DNA of 64,000 bases from Arthrobacter sp. OAP107. GTDB taxonomy: Bacteria > Actinomycetota > Actinomycetes > Actinomycetales > Micrococcaceae. Shown here one piece after another: positions 8,852 through 16,737 of the stretch (within the stretch, counting starts at the first letter, position 1; each line of letters starts with the position of its first letter). The position numbers were made by a program, and so were the translations under genes. The notes under the pieces were generated by a model. It did no database searches. It was not told the origin of the DNA and saw nothing but the letters and a program-made list of their open reading frames with translations. The stretch is taken from the NCBI RefSeq assembly GCF_040546765.1, contig NZ_JBEPOK010000001.1, positions 1,488,001 through 1,552,000 on the forward strand. Reading direction: 5' to 3'.

Positions 8852-10075
8852 ATGGATGCTGTGCGCATTGTCGAGGATGAAGTCCGGGAGCTGATCCGGA
8901 GGCGGGGTCTCGATCCTTTGCACCAGGCTGCCGAGGTCCGGCGGCTCGTGGAAGCGGCCGTGACCGACTATGACGAGCGCGCCCTCCTGGGTCCGCTTCC
9001 GCCGCTTGGGCCACTGGAGTCGGCACGGCGGTTTGTCTTTGATGCCGTTGCCGGATTCGGGGCCCTCCAACCATTGCTGGATGATCCGGGGATCGAGGAA
9101 ATTTGGATCAACGCACCAACGGAGATCTACGTTGCGCGGAACGGTGAATCCGAACTCACATCACTCAGTCTGACGGATCAACAGGTCCGGGACCTGGTTG
9201 AGCGCATGCTGAAGAGCTCGGGCAGACGGCTGGACATCTCATCGCCGTTCGTGGATGCGGCCCTGCCCGACGGGTCCCGCCTGCACGTGGTCATCCCCGA
9301 CGTCACCAGGCGCCACTGGGCCGTCAACATCCGCAAGTTCGTTGTGAAGGCGACCCGGCTGGATCACCTCGTGGACCTCGGCACCCTGACCCCGCAATCC
9401 GGCCGCTTTCTTGGTGCCGCCGTCGCGAGCGGCCTCAACATCCTGGTCTCGGGTGCCACCCAGGCGGGAAAGACCACGCTGCTGAACTGCCTCGCAGCCA
9501 GCATCGGCAGCCGGGAGCGCGTCGTTACGGTCGAGGAGATCTTCGAACTGCAGTTTCCGCTCCGCGACGTTGTCGGCTTGCAATGCCGGCAACCCAATTT
9601 GGAAGGCGAAGGGGAGATTCCGCTGCGCCGGCTGGTCAAGGAAGCCCTCCGGATGCGGCCTGACCGCCTGGTGGTGGGCGAGGTTCGGGAAGCCGAGAGC
9701 CTCGACATGCTGATCGCCCTTAACAGCGGTCTGCCGGGGATGTGCACCGTCCACGCAAATTCAGCGCATGACGCCGTGACCAAGATGTGCACGCTCCCTC
9801 TGCTTGCAGGGGACAACATTTCCAGCGCGTTTGTGGTTCCCACCGTGGCCTCATGCATCGATCTTGTGGTTCACTGCAGCCGCCTCGCGAACGGGCGGCG
9901 GCAGGTCACGGAAATCCTCTCCCTGGGCAGACGGGTCGAGAACGGGATCATCGAGTCCTCCATGATCTTTTCGATCATCGGCGGCCTGCTGGAACCGACG
10001 GCCAACACCATGCCGGCGGAGGAAAAATTCGCGAGGGCAGGCTATGAGGTTGCGGCACTTTTGGACCCGCGCTGA
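8852..10075 (+). CDS. tadA: Tad pilus assembly ATPase TadA/CpaF
   Basis: Cytoplasmic secretion ATPase that powers assembly, and possibly retraction, of Flp/Tad-type pili. The 407-residue protein has a CpaF-type N-domain, a Walker A loop GATQAGKTT near residue 200, an Asp box region VVTVEEIFELQF and a Walker B segment RLVVGEVREAESLDML, followed by a His box (CTVHANSAHDA). It is the first gene of a tight operon and its stop overlaps the tadB start in TGATG. No TadZ-like gene precedes it; the upstream gene is galE. The start is supported by GGGGGAA about 8 bases before ATG. Confidence 0.93.
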   Translation: MDAVRIVEDEVRELIRRRGLDPLHQAAEVRRLVEAAVTDYDERALLGPLPPLGPLESARRFVFDAVAGFGALQPLLDDPGIEEIWINAPTEIYVARNGESELTSLSLTDQQVRDLVERMLKSSGRRLDISSPFVDAALPDGSRLHVVIPDVTRRHWAVNIRKFVVKATRLDHLVDLGTLTPQSGRFLGAAVASGLNILVSGATQAGKTTLLNCLAASIGSRERVVTVEEIFELQFPLRDVVGLQCRQPNLEGEGEIPLRRLVKEALRMRPDRLVVGEVREAESLDMLIALNSGLPGMCTVHANSAHDAVTKMCTLPLLAGDNISSAFVVPTVASCIDLVVHCSRLANGRRQVTEILSLGRRVENGIIESSMIFSIIGGLLEPTANTMPAEEKFARAGYEVAALLDPR

Positions 10076-10929
10076 TGGCTGCGCTGCTGGGGGTTCTGAC
10101 AGGTGCCGGGCTGTTCCTCATCTGGTGGTCTGCCTGGGACCAGCCCGCGCGCGCCAGGCGTGGACCGCGGACCAGCCGTCTCCATGACCTCTTGCTGTCT
10201 GCCGGCATTGAAAAAGTCACCGGCGCCGGTCTCATCGGCAGCTGCCTGGGCCTCGGCGCTTTTGCGACTCTGGCCTTTTTCGCCGTAAGCGGCTCCTGGC
10301 CCATTTCCGTATGCTTTGGCCTGTTCGGCGGCTGGCTTCCCGTGGTGGTGGTCAAATGGCGGGCCAAGCGACGCACCGCCGTCCTCCGCCGGGTGTGGCC
10401 CGACGTCGTCGATCACCTGCGGTCAGCCATCCGCGCCGGGCTGTCACTGCCTGAAGCACTGACACAGCTGGGCGATAAGGGACCCGAGGAGCTGCGGCAG
10501 GTGTTCCGCGACTTCGGCTCGGATTACCGCTCGGGCGGCCAGTTCGACGCATCCCTCAACAGGCTCAAAGAACGGCTCGCGGACCCGGTCGCCGACCGCA
10601 TCATCGAGGCACTCCGGCTTACCAGGGAAGTGGGCGGCTCCGATCTCGGCAAGCTACTCGGGACGCTCGCAGAGTTCCTGCGCGAAAGCGCCCGGACCCG
10701 CAGCGAGCTTGAGGCGCGGCAGTCGTGGACAGTCAACGCTGCCCGGCTGGCAGTCGCGGCCCCATGGATTGTCATGCTGCTTCTGGTCAGCCGCCCGGAG
10801 GCCGTGGCCGCGTACAACACCCCCGTCGGAGCGGCTGTGCTGTTGGGAGGCCTTGTGGTGTCGCTGGTGTGCTACTCGGTCATGCTGAAGATCGGAGCCC
10901 TTCCGGAGGAAGAGAGGGTATTGCGATGA
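10075..10929 (+). CDS. tadB: Tad inner-membrane platform protein TadB
   Basis: One of the two paralogous integral membrane platform proteins of the Tad pilus, partner of TadC and TadA. The 284-residue protein has N-terminal TM segments, then a type II secretion F-domain (RAGLSLPEALTQLGDKGPEELRQVF, split here by function: an alpha-helical cytoplasmic region) and two C-terminal TM segments. It overlaps tadA by one base and tadC by four, implying translational coupling. Confidence 0.9.
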   Translation: MAALLGVLTGAGLFLIWWSAWDQPARARRGPRTSRLHDLLLSAGIEKVTGAGLIGSCLGLGAFATLAFFAVSGSWPISVCFGLFGGWLPVVVVKWRAKRRTAVLRRVWPDVVDHLRSAIRAGLSLPEALTQLGDKGPEELRQVFRDFGSDYRSGGQFDASLNRLKERLADPVADRIIEALRLTREVGGSDLGKLLGTLAEFLRESARTRSELEARQSWTVNAARLAVAAPWIVMLLLVSRPEAVAAYNTPVGAAVLLGGLVVSLVCYSVMLKIGALPEEERVLR

Positions 10930-11867
10930 CCACTGTGCCGGCGGCCGCGATAGTGTGCGGCGCACTCCTCGGTGCCGGTCTGTGGCTGCTCCTTATCAGG
11001 CTCCCGTTCATGCGGTCCGTCAGTTTCGTGGAACGCATCGAACCGCAGCTCAGGTCCCAAAACCTGGAATCAAGGTTGCTGCGGGCGGAGGAACACGTCC
11101 TCACTCCGTTTGGTCCCCTCGAACGCATACTCCGCCCGCTGATCAGTGAGGGCACCGCCAAACTGGCCCGGTTCAACCTTGGCTCCGCAGCCCTCAGCCG
11201 CAGGCTCGCTCAGGCACGCATCGACAAGTCGCTGCTCGACTTCAGGGCCCAGCAGCTCGTCTGGGCACTGTGCGCGTTCATTGCTGCCGTCAGCATCATC
11301 GTGGTGGCAGCGCTGGCCGGGAGGTTCAGTCCCGTCCTGGCCGTGGCAGTCTCAGTCGGCAGCGGGATCGGCGGCTTTCTCTTCCGTGATTACTGGCTGG
11401 GCGTGCAGATCCGGCGGCGGGAGGAACGGATGCTGGCCGAGTTCCCGAGCCTGGCGGAGATGATTGCGCTCGCGGTGGGCGCCGGGGAAAGCGCCACCGG
11501 CGCTCTCGACCGCGTGTGCAGGGCTGCCAGGGGCGAGCTCTCCAAGGAATTCAGCAGGGTCCTGGCCGAAACCCGGGCGGGGAAGCCTCTGGTGGAGGCG
11601 CTTCAGGAGTTTTCCGCCCGCACGGATCTCGGACCGCTTATCCGGTTTGTTGACGGCATCATCGTGGCGGTGCAGCGCGGAACGCCACTGGCCGAAGTCC
11701 TGAGAGCCCAGGCCCAGGACGTCAGGGATACGGCCAAGCGCGAGCTGATGGAGTCCGCCGGCAAGAAGGAAATCGCAATGATGGTGCCGCTTGTCTTTGG
11801 CGTGCTGCCCCTGACGGTGGTGTTTGCCGTGTTCCCCGGAATAGCGGCACTCAGCTTGAATTTTTGA
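10926..11867 (+). CDS. tadC: Tad inner-membrane platform protein TadC
   Basis: Second platform protein of the Tad pilus machine. The start chosen is ATG at 10926, inside the ATGA overlap with the tadB stop, giving 313 residues; a longer open frame upstream overlaps tadB and is not credible. The protein has N-terminal TM segments, a T2SSF domain (MIALAVGAGESATGAL, then the helical RAGKPLVEALQEF) and C-terminal TM segments ending in a hydrophobic tail. It follows tadB directly, and a gap of about 70 bases with a fresh ribosome-binding site precedes the pilin-like gene. Confidence 0.9.
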   Translation: MTTVPAAAIVCGALLGAGLWLLLIRLPFMRSVSFVERIEPQLRSQNLESRLLRAEEHVLTPFGPLERILRPLISEGTAKLARFNLGSAALSRRLAQARIDKSLLDFRAQQLVWALCAFIAAVSIIVVAALAGRFSPVLAVAVSVGSGIGGFLFRDYWLGVQIRRREERMLAEFPSLAEMIALAVGAGESATGALDRVCRAARGELSKEFSRVLAETRAGKPLVEALQEFSARTDLGPLIRFVDGIIVAVQRGTPLAEVLRAQAQDVRDTAKRELMESAGKKEIAMMVPLVFGVLPLTVVFAVFPGIAALSLNF

Positions 11868-11938
11868 CCCCGCTGCTTCGGCAACCGCCGGCAGTGGCCA
11901 TACCCAATAACAAACAAACTCGTAGGTAAGGAAAGCAC

Positions 11939-12187
11939 ATGACATTCATGGCCAGGCACGGACTAGCACTTGTCGCCGCGGTGACGGCGCTGATCGGTCA
12001 CTCCTTGGCTGCGGTCCCGCGCCCTCGGAAGATCGCGACGTTGGCGGACCATCCTGAGCGCGGGGATGTGCCCGGCTGGGTCATGATCACCCTGATGTCG
12101 GCTGTCCTTGTTGCCGCACTGCTGGCCTTGGCCGGTCCTGCCCTGGAAGCCATGTTCAACCAGGCAATGGACACGGTCGGAAAGTAG
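11939..12187 (+). CDS. Small Flp-like pilin candidate of the tad operon
   Basis: An 82-residue protein in the position where actinobacterial tad operons encode the major pilin. It has one strong hydrophobic helix (residues about 47-68) preceded by a charged segment PERGDVPGW. The Gly before DVPGW could be a prepilin peptidase cleavage site. The residue five after it is Trp, however, not the Glu expected of Flp pilins. A good Shine-Dalgarno (AAGGAA, 5 bases before ATG) indicates strong translation. A second hydrophobic stretch near the N-terminus could act as a signal. I infer the pilin role from position and shape, not from a confirmed family match. Confidence 0.6.
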   Translation: MTFMARHGLALVAAVTALIGHSLAAVPRPRKIATLADHPERGDVPGWVMITLMSAVLVAALLALAGPALEAMFNQAMDTVGK

Positions 12188-12190
12188 CCT

Positions 12191-12586
12191 GTGGACGGGA
12201 CCGGCGCGGACACCTCCGGGCGCGAGAGCGGTGCTGCTGTGGTCGACTTTGTGCTCGTGGGCGCCCTGCTGACCATGTTTCTTGTGTCCATCATCCAGCT
12301 CGCGCTCATCCTGCACGTCCGGAACACACTCATAGACGCTGCGGCGTCCGGCGCCCGGTACGGGACCCTGGCCGACCGCAACGCGGAGGACGCCAGACGC
12401 CGCACCGGCGAGCTCATCGGTACGGCGCTCAACGCGGATTTTGCCCGCGACATCGAAACGCGCGAAGTCACATTCCAAGGGCTGCGGACGCTGGAAGTGA
12501 CCGTCAGGGCGCCATTGCCGGTCATCGGTCTGATCGGTCCCCGCGAACGCCTGGAGGTCACCGGACATGCAGCGATCACCGGCTGA
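12191..12586 (+). CDS. tadE: TadE-like minor pilin
   Basis: TadE-family pseudopilin, a membrane-anchored minor component of the Tad pilus. The 131-residue product starts with GTG, 3 bases after the preceding stop. Residues 13-20 give a prepilin-like motif, ESG followed by AAVVDF, with an Asp at the usual Glu5 position. One hydrophobic helix and a beta-rich extracytoplasmic domain follow. Its end overlaps the next TadE-like gene by 20 bases. Confidence 0.85.
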   Translation: MDGTGADTSGRESGAAVVDFVLVGALLTMFLVSIIQLALILHVRNTLIDAAASGARYGTLADRNAEDARRRTGELIGTALNADFARDIETREVTFQGLRTLEVTVRAPLPVIGLIGPRERLEVTGHAAITG

Positions 12587-13142
12587 CCGCGAGCCGCGGC
12601 ACCTCACCAGCAGCGTTGCGGGCAGGCTCCGGGAGGCGCTGTGCCTTGACGGCCGGGGGAGCCCCGGCACTCTTAGCACTCCCGGCGCCCACGGCGCCTG
12701 CAGCCCGGAAAGCGTAGGGAACGACGACGGGCAGCGGGGGAGTGCGGTCGTCGAGTTCACGTTCCTTGGACTGCTCCTCATGGTGCCCGTGGTCTATTTC
12801 ATCATCACGGTTGGCCAGATCCAGGGCGGCTCCTTCGCCGTGGTGGGCGCAGCTGACCAGGCAGCCAAGGTCTTCGTAACCCGGCCCGATGCATCGTCGG
12901 GCCGGGCGTCAGCAGAGCAGGCCACCATGGTGGCCCTTGCCGATTACGGCCATCCCGCTGGGAACGCCAGCGTCGAGATCCATTGTGACTCCGGCGGCGA
13001 TTGCATGGCGGCAGGCTCCGCGGTCACCGTCACCGTACGGCTGACGGTGCCGCTGCCTTTCGTGCCATTTGGGGAAGCGCTTCGGCTCAACGCCGGCCAG
13101 TTGAGCTCTTCGGCCACCCAGGTCGTGGGCAGGTTCCGTTGA
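12567..13142 (+). CDS. Second TadE-like minor pilin
   Basis: A 191-residue TadE-like protein. A charged N-terminal stretch of about 55 residues precedes a textbook pseudopilin motif, QRG followed by SAVVEF with Glu at position 5, and a hydrophobic helix (LLLMVPVVYFII). The remaining extracytoplasmic domain has a cysteine pair (HCDSGGDC). The long leader is unusual. The ATG at 12567 lies inside tadE, but I found no better start between it and the pilin motif. The stop overlaps the next gene's ATG. Confidence 0.8.
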   Translation: MQRSPADREPRHLTSSVAGRLREALCLDGRGSPGTLSTPGAHGACSPESVGNDDGQRGSAVVEFTFLGLLLMVPVVYFIITVGQIQGGSFAVVGAADQAAKVFVTRPDASSGRASAEQATMVALADYGHPAGNASVEIHCDSGGDCMAAGSAVTVTVRLTVPLPFVPFGEALRLNAGQLSSSATQVVGRFR

Positions 13143-13621
13143 TGCTTCCTGTGGCTGGCCGCACCTCCGCCGTATCAGCGCGGACGGGCCGTGATGAGGC
13201 CGGGCAAATGACGGTCCTCATCACCGGATTCGTCATGCTGGCGTTGCTGGTCAGCACCGTGGTCATGGCCGCCTCCAGCCTTTACATCGAGCACAAGAAA
13301 CTCCTGTCGCTCGCGGACGGCGCCTCGGTGGCCGCCGCCGACTCCTACACGCTCGGCCAGGTTGAAACCGCCGGCGGCACTCCTTCGGCACTGCTGAACG
13401 GTGACAGGGTCCGGAACGTCGCAGCCGACTATCTCAGCCGCAACGGGGCCTTCGGGCGGGTCGCCGGGCTGGCCGTCGCAGCCGGAACGGGGACGCCCGA
13501 CGGTTCCACCGCCGTCGTGGTTCTCAGTGCGACCGTGCACCCGCCGGTGGTCAATTTCCTCATCCCGGACGGCATCACCATAGCGGCCTCATCCAGCGCA
13601 CGCTCGCGGCTGACCCGCTGA
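13142..13621 (+). CDS. TadG-like pilus assembly protein (short)
   Basis: A 159-residue protein beginning at ATG 13142 within the TGATG overlap of the preceding gene. The N-terminus has the TadG-like arrangement, DEAGQMTVLITGF followed by a single TM helix, and then a small extracytoplasmic domain rich in Ala and Val (LADGASVAAADSY, a motif typical of TadG N-terminal regions). It is the last gene of the tad operon. No prepilin peptidase (TadV) lies in the window, so processing must rely on an enzyme encoded elsewhere. Confidence 0.75.
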   Translation: MLPVAGRTSAVSARTGRDEAGQMTVLITGFVMLALLVSTVVMAASSLYIEHKKLLSLADGASVAAADSYTLGQVETAGGTPSALLNGDRVRNVAADYLSRNGAFGRVAGLAVAAGTGTPDGSTAVVVLSATVHPPVVNFLIPDGITIAASSSARSRLTR

Positions 13622-13744
13622 CCGGGTCGCCGACGCCCCGGTCCGCCGGCGCCCCCGAGCCACCGCTTCCCCCGTGCGGCCGGTCGACGCCGCACCTGCC
13701 ATCGGCGCAGCCGGTTAGGGCGGATAGCGTACGCTTAAACAACC

Positions 13745-14860
13745 ATGGCTCAAATTGATTTTGCTGCAGAAATCCGCGCGCTGCGTGGCACCTATACCTC
13801 CATCGAAAACGTCACCGATGTCGAGGCGCTCAAGGAAGAGATCGCAGAACTGAGCGAGCGTGCTGGCGAGCCGGACCTCTGGGATGACCCTGCTGCTGCG
13901 CAGGTCATCACCTCACGGCTGTCGCACCGCCAGTCCGAGCTGGAGCGGCTGAACACCCTGGCTTCCCGCATCGATGACCTCGAGGTACTGGTGGAACTCG
14001 GCCAGGACGAGGACGATGCCGACTCCATGGGGGAAGCAGAGGCGGAGCTGGAGTCCATCCGCAAGTCGCTGAAGGACCTTGAAGTCGTCACCCTGCTCTC
14101 CGGCGAGTACGACGAGCGCGAGGCCGTGGTCACCATCCGCTCCGGCGCCGGCGGCGTCGACGCCGCCGACTTCGCCGAGATGCTCCTGCGAATGTACCTG
14201 CGGTGGGCGGAGCGCCACGGATACCCCACCACCGTCATGGACACCTCCTACGCGGAGGAAGCGGGACTCAAGTCCGCGACTTTCGAGGTCAACGCGCCGT
14301 ACGCGTTCGGCACGCTGAGTGTCGAGGCGGGAACACACCGGCTGGTCAGGATCAGCCCGTTCGACAACCAGGGGCGCCGCCAGACCTCCTTCGCGGCCGT
14401 GGAAGTCATTCCCCTGATCGAACAGACAGACTCCATTGACATCCCCGACAACGAAATCCGCGTGGACGTCTTCCGCTCGTCCGGCCCCGGTGGCCAGTCG
14501 GTCAACACCACCGACTCCGCCGTCCGCCTGACCCACATACCCACGGGCACAGTGGTGTCCATGCAGAACGAAAAGTCGCAGCTGCAGAACCGTGCGGCGG
14601 CGATGAGGGTGCTCCAGTCGCGGCTCCTGCTGCTCAAGAAGGAGCAGGAGGACGCCGAGAAGAAGGCCTTCGCCGGCGACGTCAAGGCGTCCTGGGGCGA
14701 CCAGATGCGCTCCTATGTCCTGAACCCGTACCAGATGGTCAAGGACCTCCGGACCGAGCATGAGGTGGGAAACACCAATGCCGTGTTGGACGGCGCCATT
14801 GACGACTTCATCGAAGCCGGGATCCGCTGGCGCACCGACAACCGCAACGCCGAACGCTAG
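13745..14860 (+). CDS. prfB: Peptide chain release factor 2
   Basis: Class I release factor that recognises UGA and UAA in the ribosomal A site and triggers peptidyl-tRNA hydrolysis. The 371-residue protein contains the SPF tripeptide (RISPFDN) that specifies RF2 and the catalytic GGQ in SGPGGQSVNTTDSA. The reading frame is uninterrupted from MAQIDFAAEI onward, so no autoregulatory +1 frameshift site is present. The gene stands alone, with ftsE about 170 bases downstream in the same direction, an order common in actinobacteria. Confidence 0.97.
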   Translation: MAQIDFAAEIRALRGTYTSIENVTDVEALKEEIAELSERAGEPDLWDDPAAAQVITSRLSHRQSELERLNTLASRIDDLEVLVELGQDEDDADSMGEAEAELESIRKSLKDLEVVTLLSGEYDEREAVVTIRSGAGGVDAADFAEMLLRMYLRWAERHGYPTTVMDTSYAEEAGLKSATFEVNAPYAFGTLSVEAGTHRLVRISPFDNQGRRQTSFAAVEVIPLIEQTDSIDIPDNEIRVDVFRSSGPGGQSVNTTDSAVRLTHIPTGTVVSMQNEKSQLQNRAAAMRVLQSRLLLLKKEQEDAEKKAFAGDVKASWGDQMRSYVLNPYQMVKDLRTEHEVGNTNAVLDGAIDDFIEAGIRWRTDNRNAER

Positions 14861-15031
14861 ACGCGCCAAGGCAAGGGACCCAATCCCGCGACACGCCCCT
14901 CTGACTCCCGCCTGAGCATGGCAGCCCGTGCGTATAGTCGAGAGGCCGGAGCTCTACTTCCCCCTAGCGAAAGCCCCCGCACCGGTTGCAGACCATGCCC
15001 CTAAAGCCGTGTCCTGCAGGGTTTTAGGGTC
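14861..15031 (+). promoter_or_regulatory. prfB-ftsE intergenic region with possible -10
   Basis: The gap contains TATAGT at 14933-14938, a good -10 hexamer, about 95 bases upstream of ftsE. No well-spaced -35 is obvious. It is a plausible ftsEX promoter but is not proven by sequence. Confidence 0.35.
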
Positions 15032-15823
15032 ATGATCCGTTTCGAAAATGTCACCAAGGTCTACGACCAGAAAGCCAGGCCCGCCCTGGATTCTGTCAGC
15101 CTTGAAATTGACCGTGGTGAATTCGCCTTCCTCGTCGGCGCGTCAGGATCAGGCAAGTCCACGTTCCTGCGCCTGGTCCTCAAAGAAGACCGCGCCACCT
15201 CCGGGACCGTGTATGTCGCCGGCCAGAACGTCGCCAACATCTCCAGCTGGCGCGTACCCCGCCTGCGGCGCGGCATCGGCGTGGTGTTCCAGGACTTCCG
15301 CCTGCTGCCGCAGAAAAACGTCTTCGCCAACGTCGCCTTCGCCATGCAGGTCATCGGCAAGAGCCGCAGCGTCATCCGCGACACAGTCCCGGAGGTGCTC
15401 AAGACCGTGGGCCTCGAGGGCAAAGAAAAGCGCATGCCCCACGAGCTCTCCGGCGGTGAACAGCAGCGCGTGGCCATCGCCCGTGCCGTGGTCAACCGCC
15501 CCGGCATCCTGCTGGCCGACGAGCCCACCGGCAACCTGGACCCCACGACGTCCATGGGCATCATGGGGGTGCTGGACAAGATCAACCAGAACGGCACCAC
15601 CGTGGTCATGGCCACGCACGACGACGACATCGTCAACGAGATGCGCAAACGTGTGGTGGAGCTCAAGAACGGCAAGGTCATCCGCGACGAAGCCCGGGCC
15701 CTCTACACGTCGATGATCCCCGTGGTCGGCCAGTCCCGAAGGCTCAAGGACGCCAGCGGGCGCGATGACGCGGCAGCACCCGGCCAGGCAACGCGCGACC
15801 AGGCAGGGGAGGGCCGGCTGTGA
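15032..15823 (+). CDS. ftsE: Cell division ATP-binding protein FtsE
   Basis: ABC ATPase that with FtsX forms the membrane complex controlling peptidoglycan hydrolases at the division septum. Motifs are Walker A GASGSGKST, signature LSGGEQQR and Walker B ILLADEPTGNLD, with an H-loop ATHDDD. The 263-residue protein carries about 35 extra C-terminal residues, hydrophilic and low in complexity (after VGQSRRLKDASG), compared with typical FtsE of around 229. Its stop overlaps ftsX by four bases. The M23 hydrolase immediately downstream is a likely effector of this complex. Confidence 0.96.
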   Translation: MIRFENVTKVYDQKARPALDSVSLEIDRGEFAFLVGASGSGKSTFLRLVLKEDRATSGTVYVAGQNVANISSWRVPRLRRGIGVVFQDFRLLPQKNVFANVAFAMQVIGKSRSVIRDTVPEVLKTVGLEGKEKRMPHELSGGEQQRVAIARAVVNRPGILLADEPTGNLDPTTSMGIMGVLDKINQNGTTVVMATHDDDIVNEMRKRVVELKNGKVIRDEARALYTSMIPVVGQSRRLKDASGRDDAAAPGQATRDQAGEGRL

Positions 15824-16734
15824 GGCTCCAGTTTATCCTCGGCGAGATCGGCGGCGGCCTGAGGCGCAACCTGTCGATGGTGGTTTCCGTCATCCTGGTG
15901 ACGTTCGTGTCCCTGACCTTCGTGGGCGCCGCAGGGATGCTCCAGCTGCAGATCAACCAGATGAAGGGCTACTGGTACGACAAAGTCCAGGTGGCCATCT
16001 TCCTGTGCGGTGAAGGGTCGACGGCGGCCGGCTGCGCTTCGGGACCGGTGACGGCCGAGCAGCAGGACAACGTGCGGACCCTGCTGCAATCGCCCGCAGT
16101 GGCCCAGTACATCAACGACTTCCAGTTCGAGTCCAAAGACGACGCCTACAAGCATTTCAAGGAGCAGTTCTCGAACTCTCCCATCGTCGATTCGGTGACG
16201 CCGGACCAGCTTCCCGCCTCATTCCGGATCAACATGAAGGACCCGGAGAAGTACCAGATCATCAGCGAGACCTTTTCCTCGCAGCCGGGGGTGGAAACTG
16301 TCATCGACCAGCGGCAGGTCCTGGAGCGGCTCTTCTCCGTCATGAACGCGGCGTCCCTCGTCGCGGTAATCATCGCCGGTGTGATGACGGTGTGCGCCAT
16401 CCTGCTCATCGCCACCACCATCCGGCTCTCGGCGTTCAGCCGGCGGCGGGAAACCGGAATCATGCGGCTCGTGGGAGCCTCCAAGACAGTGATCCAGCTG
16501 CCCTTCATCCTCGAAGGCGTGATCGCAGCGGTCATCGGCGCCGCCCTCGCGTCCGGAACTCTGTGGGCCGTGGCCCACTTCTTCCTGGGCGAATACCTGT
16601 CCAAGCAGTATCCTGACACAGCGTTCATCTCGCCGGCACAAACCCTGCTCCTCGCCCCGGCCCTCGTCGGGCTGGGTGTTGTTCTGGCGGGCACTTCATC
16701 TCTGCTCACGCTCCGCCGATACTTGAGGGTGTAG
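15820..16734 (+). CDS. ftsX: Cell division protein FtsX
   Basis: Permease-like partner of FtsE that transmits ATPase-driven changes to wall hydrolases outside the membrane. The 304-residue protein has the FtsX plan. A first TM helix lies near residues 20-45, followed by an extracellular loop of about 120 residues with a Cys pair (FLCGEGSTAAGCA). Three TM helices follow in the C-terminal half, around the conserved FSRRRETGIMRLVGAS cytoplasmic segment. The start is GTG, overlapping ftsE. The M23 gene follows 3 bases later, indicating a single operon. Confidence 0.95.
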   Translation: MRLQFILGEIGGGLRRNLSMVVSVILVTFVSLTFVGAAGMLQLQINQMKGYWYDKVQVAIFLCGEGSTAAGCASGPVTAEQQDNVRTLLQSPAVAQYINDFQFESKDDAYKHFKEQFSNSPIVDSVTPDQLPASFRINMKDPEKYQIISETFSSQPGVETVIDQRQVLERLFSVMNAASLVAVIIAGVMTVCAILLIATTIRLSAFSRRRETGIMRLVGASKTVIQLPFILEGVIAAVIGAALASGTLWAVAHFFLGEYLSKQYPDTAFISPAQTLLLAPALVGLGVVLAGTSSLLTLRRYLRV

Positions 16735-16737
16735 GCC

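Noticed and set aside
13745..13860. Search for the classic prfB autoregulatory frameshift
   Set aside because: The frame is continuous with no in-frame UGA near the start, as usual in actinobacteria.
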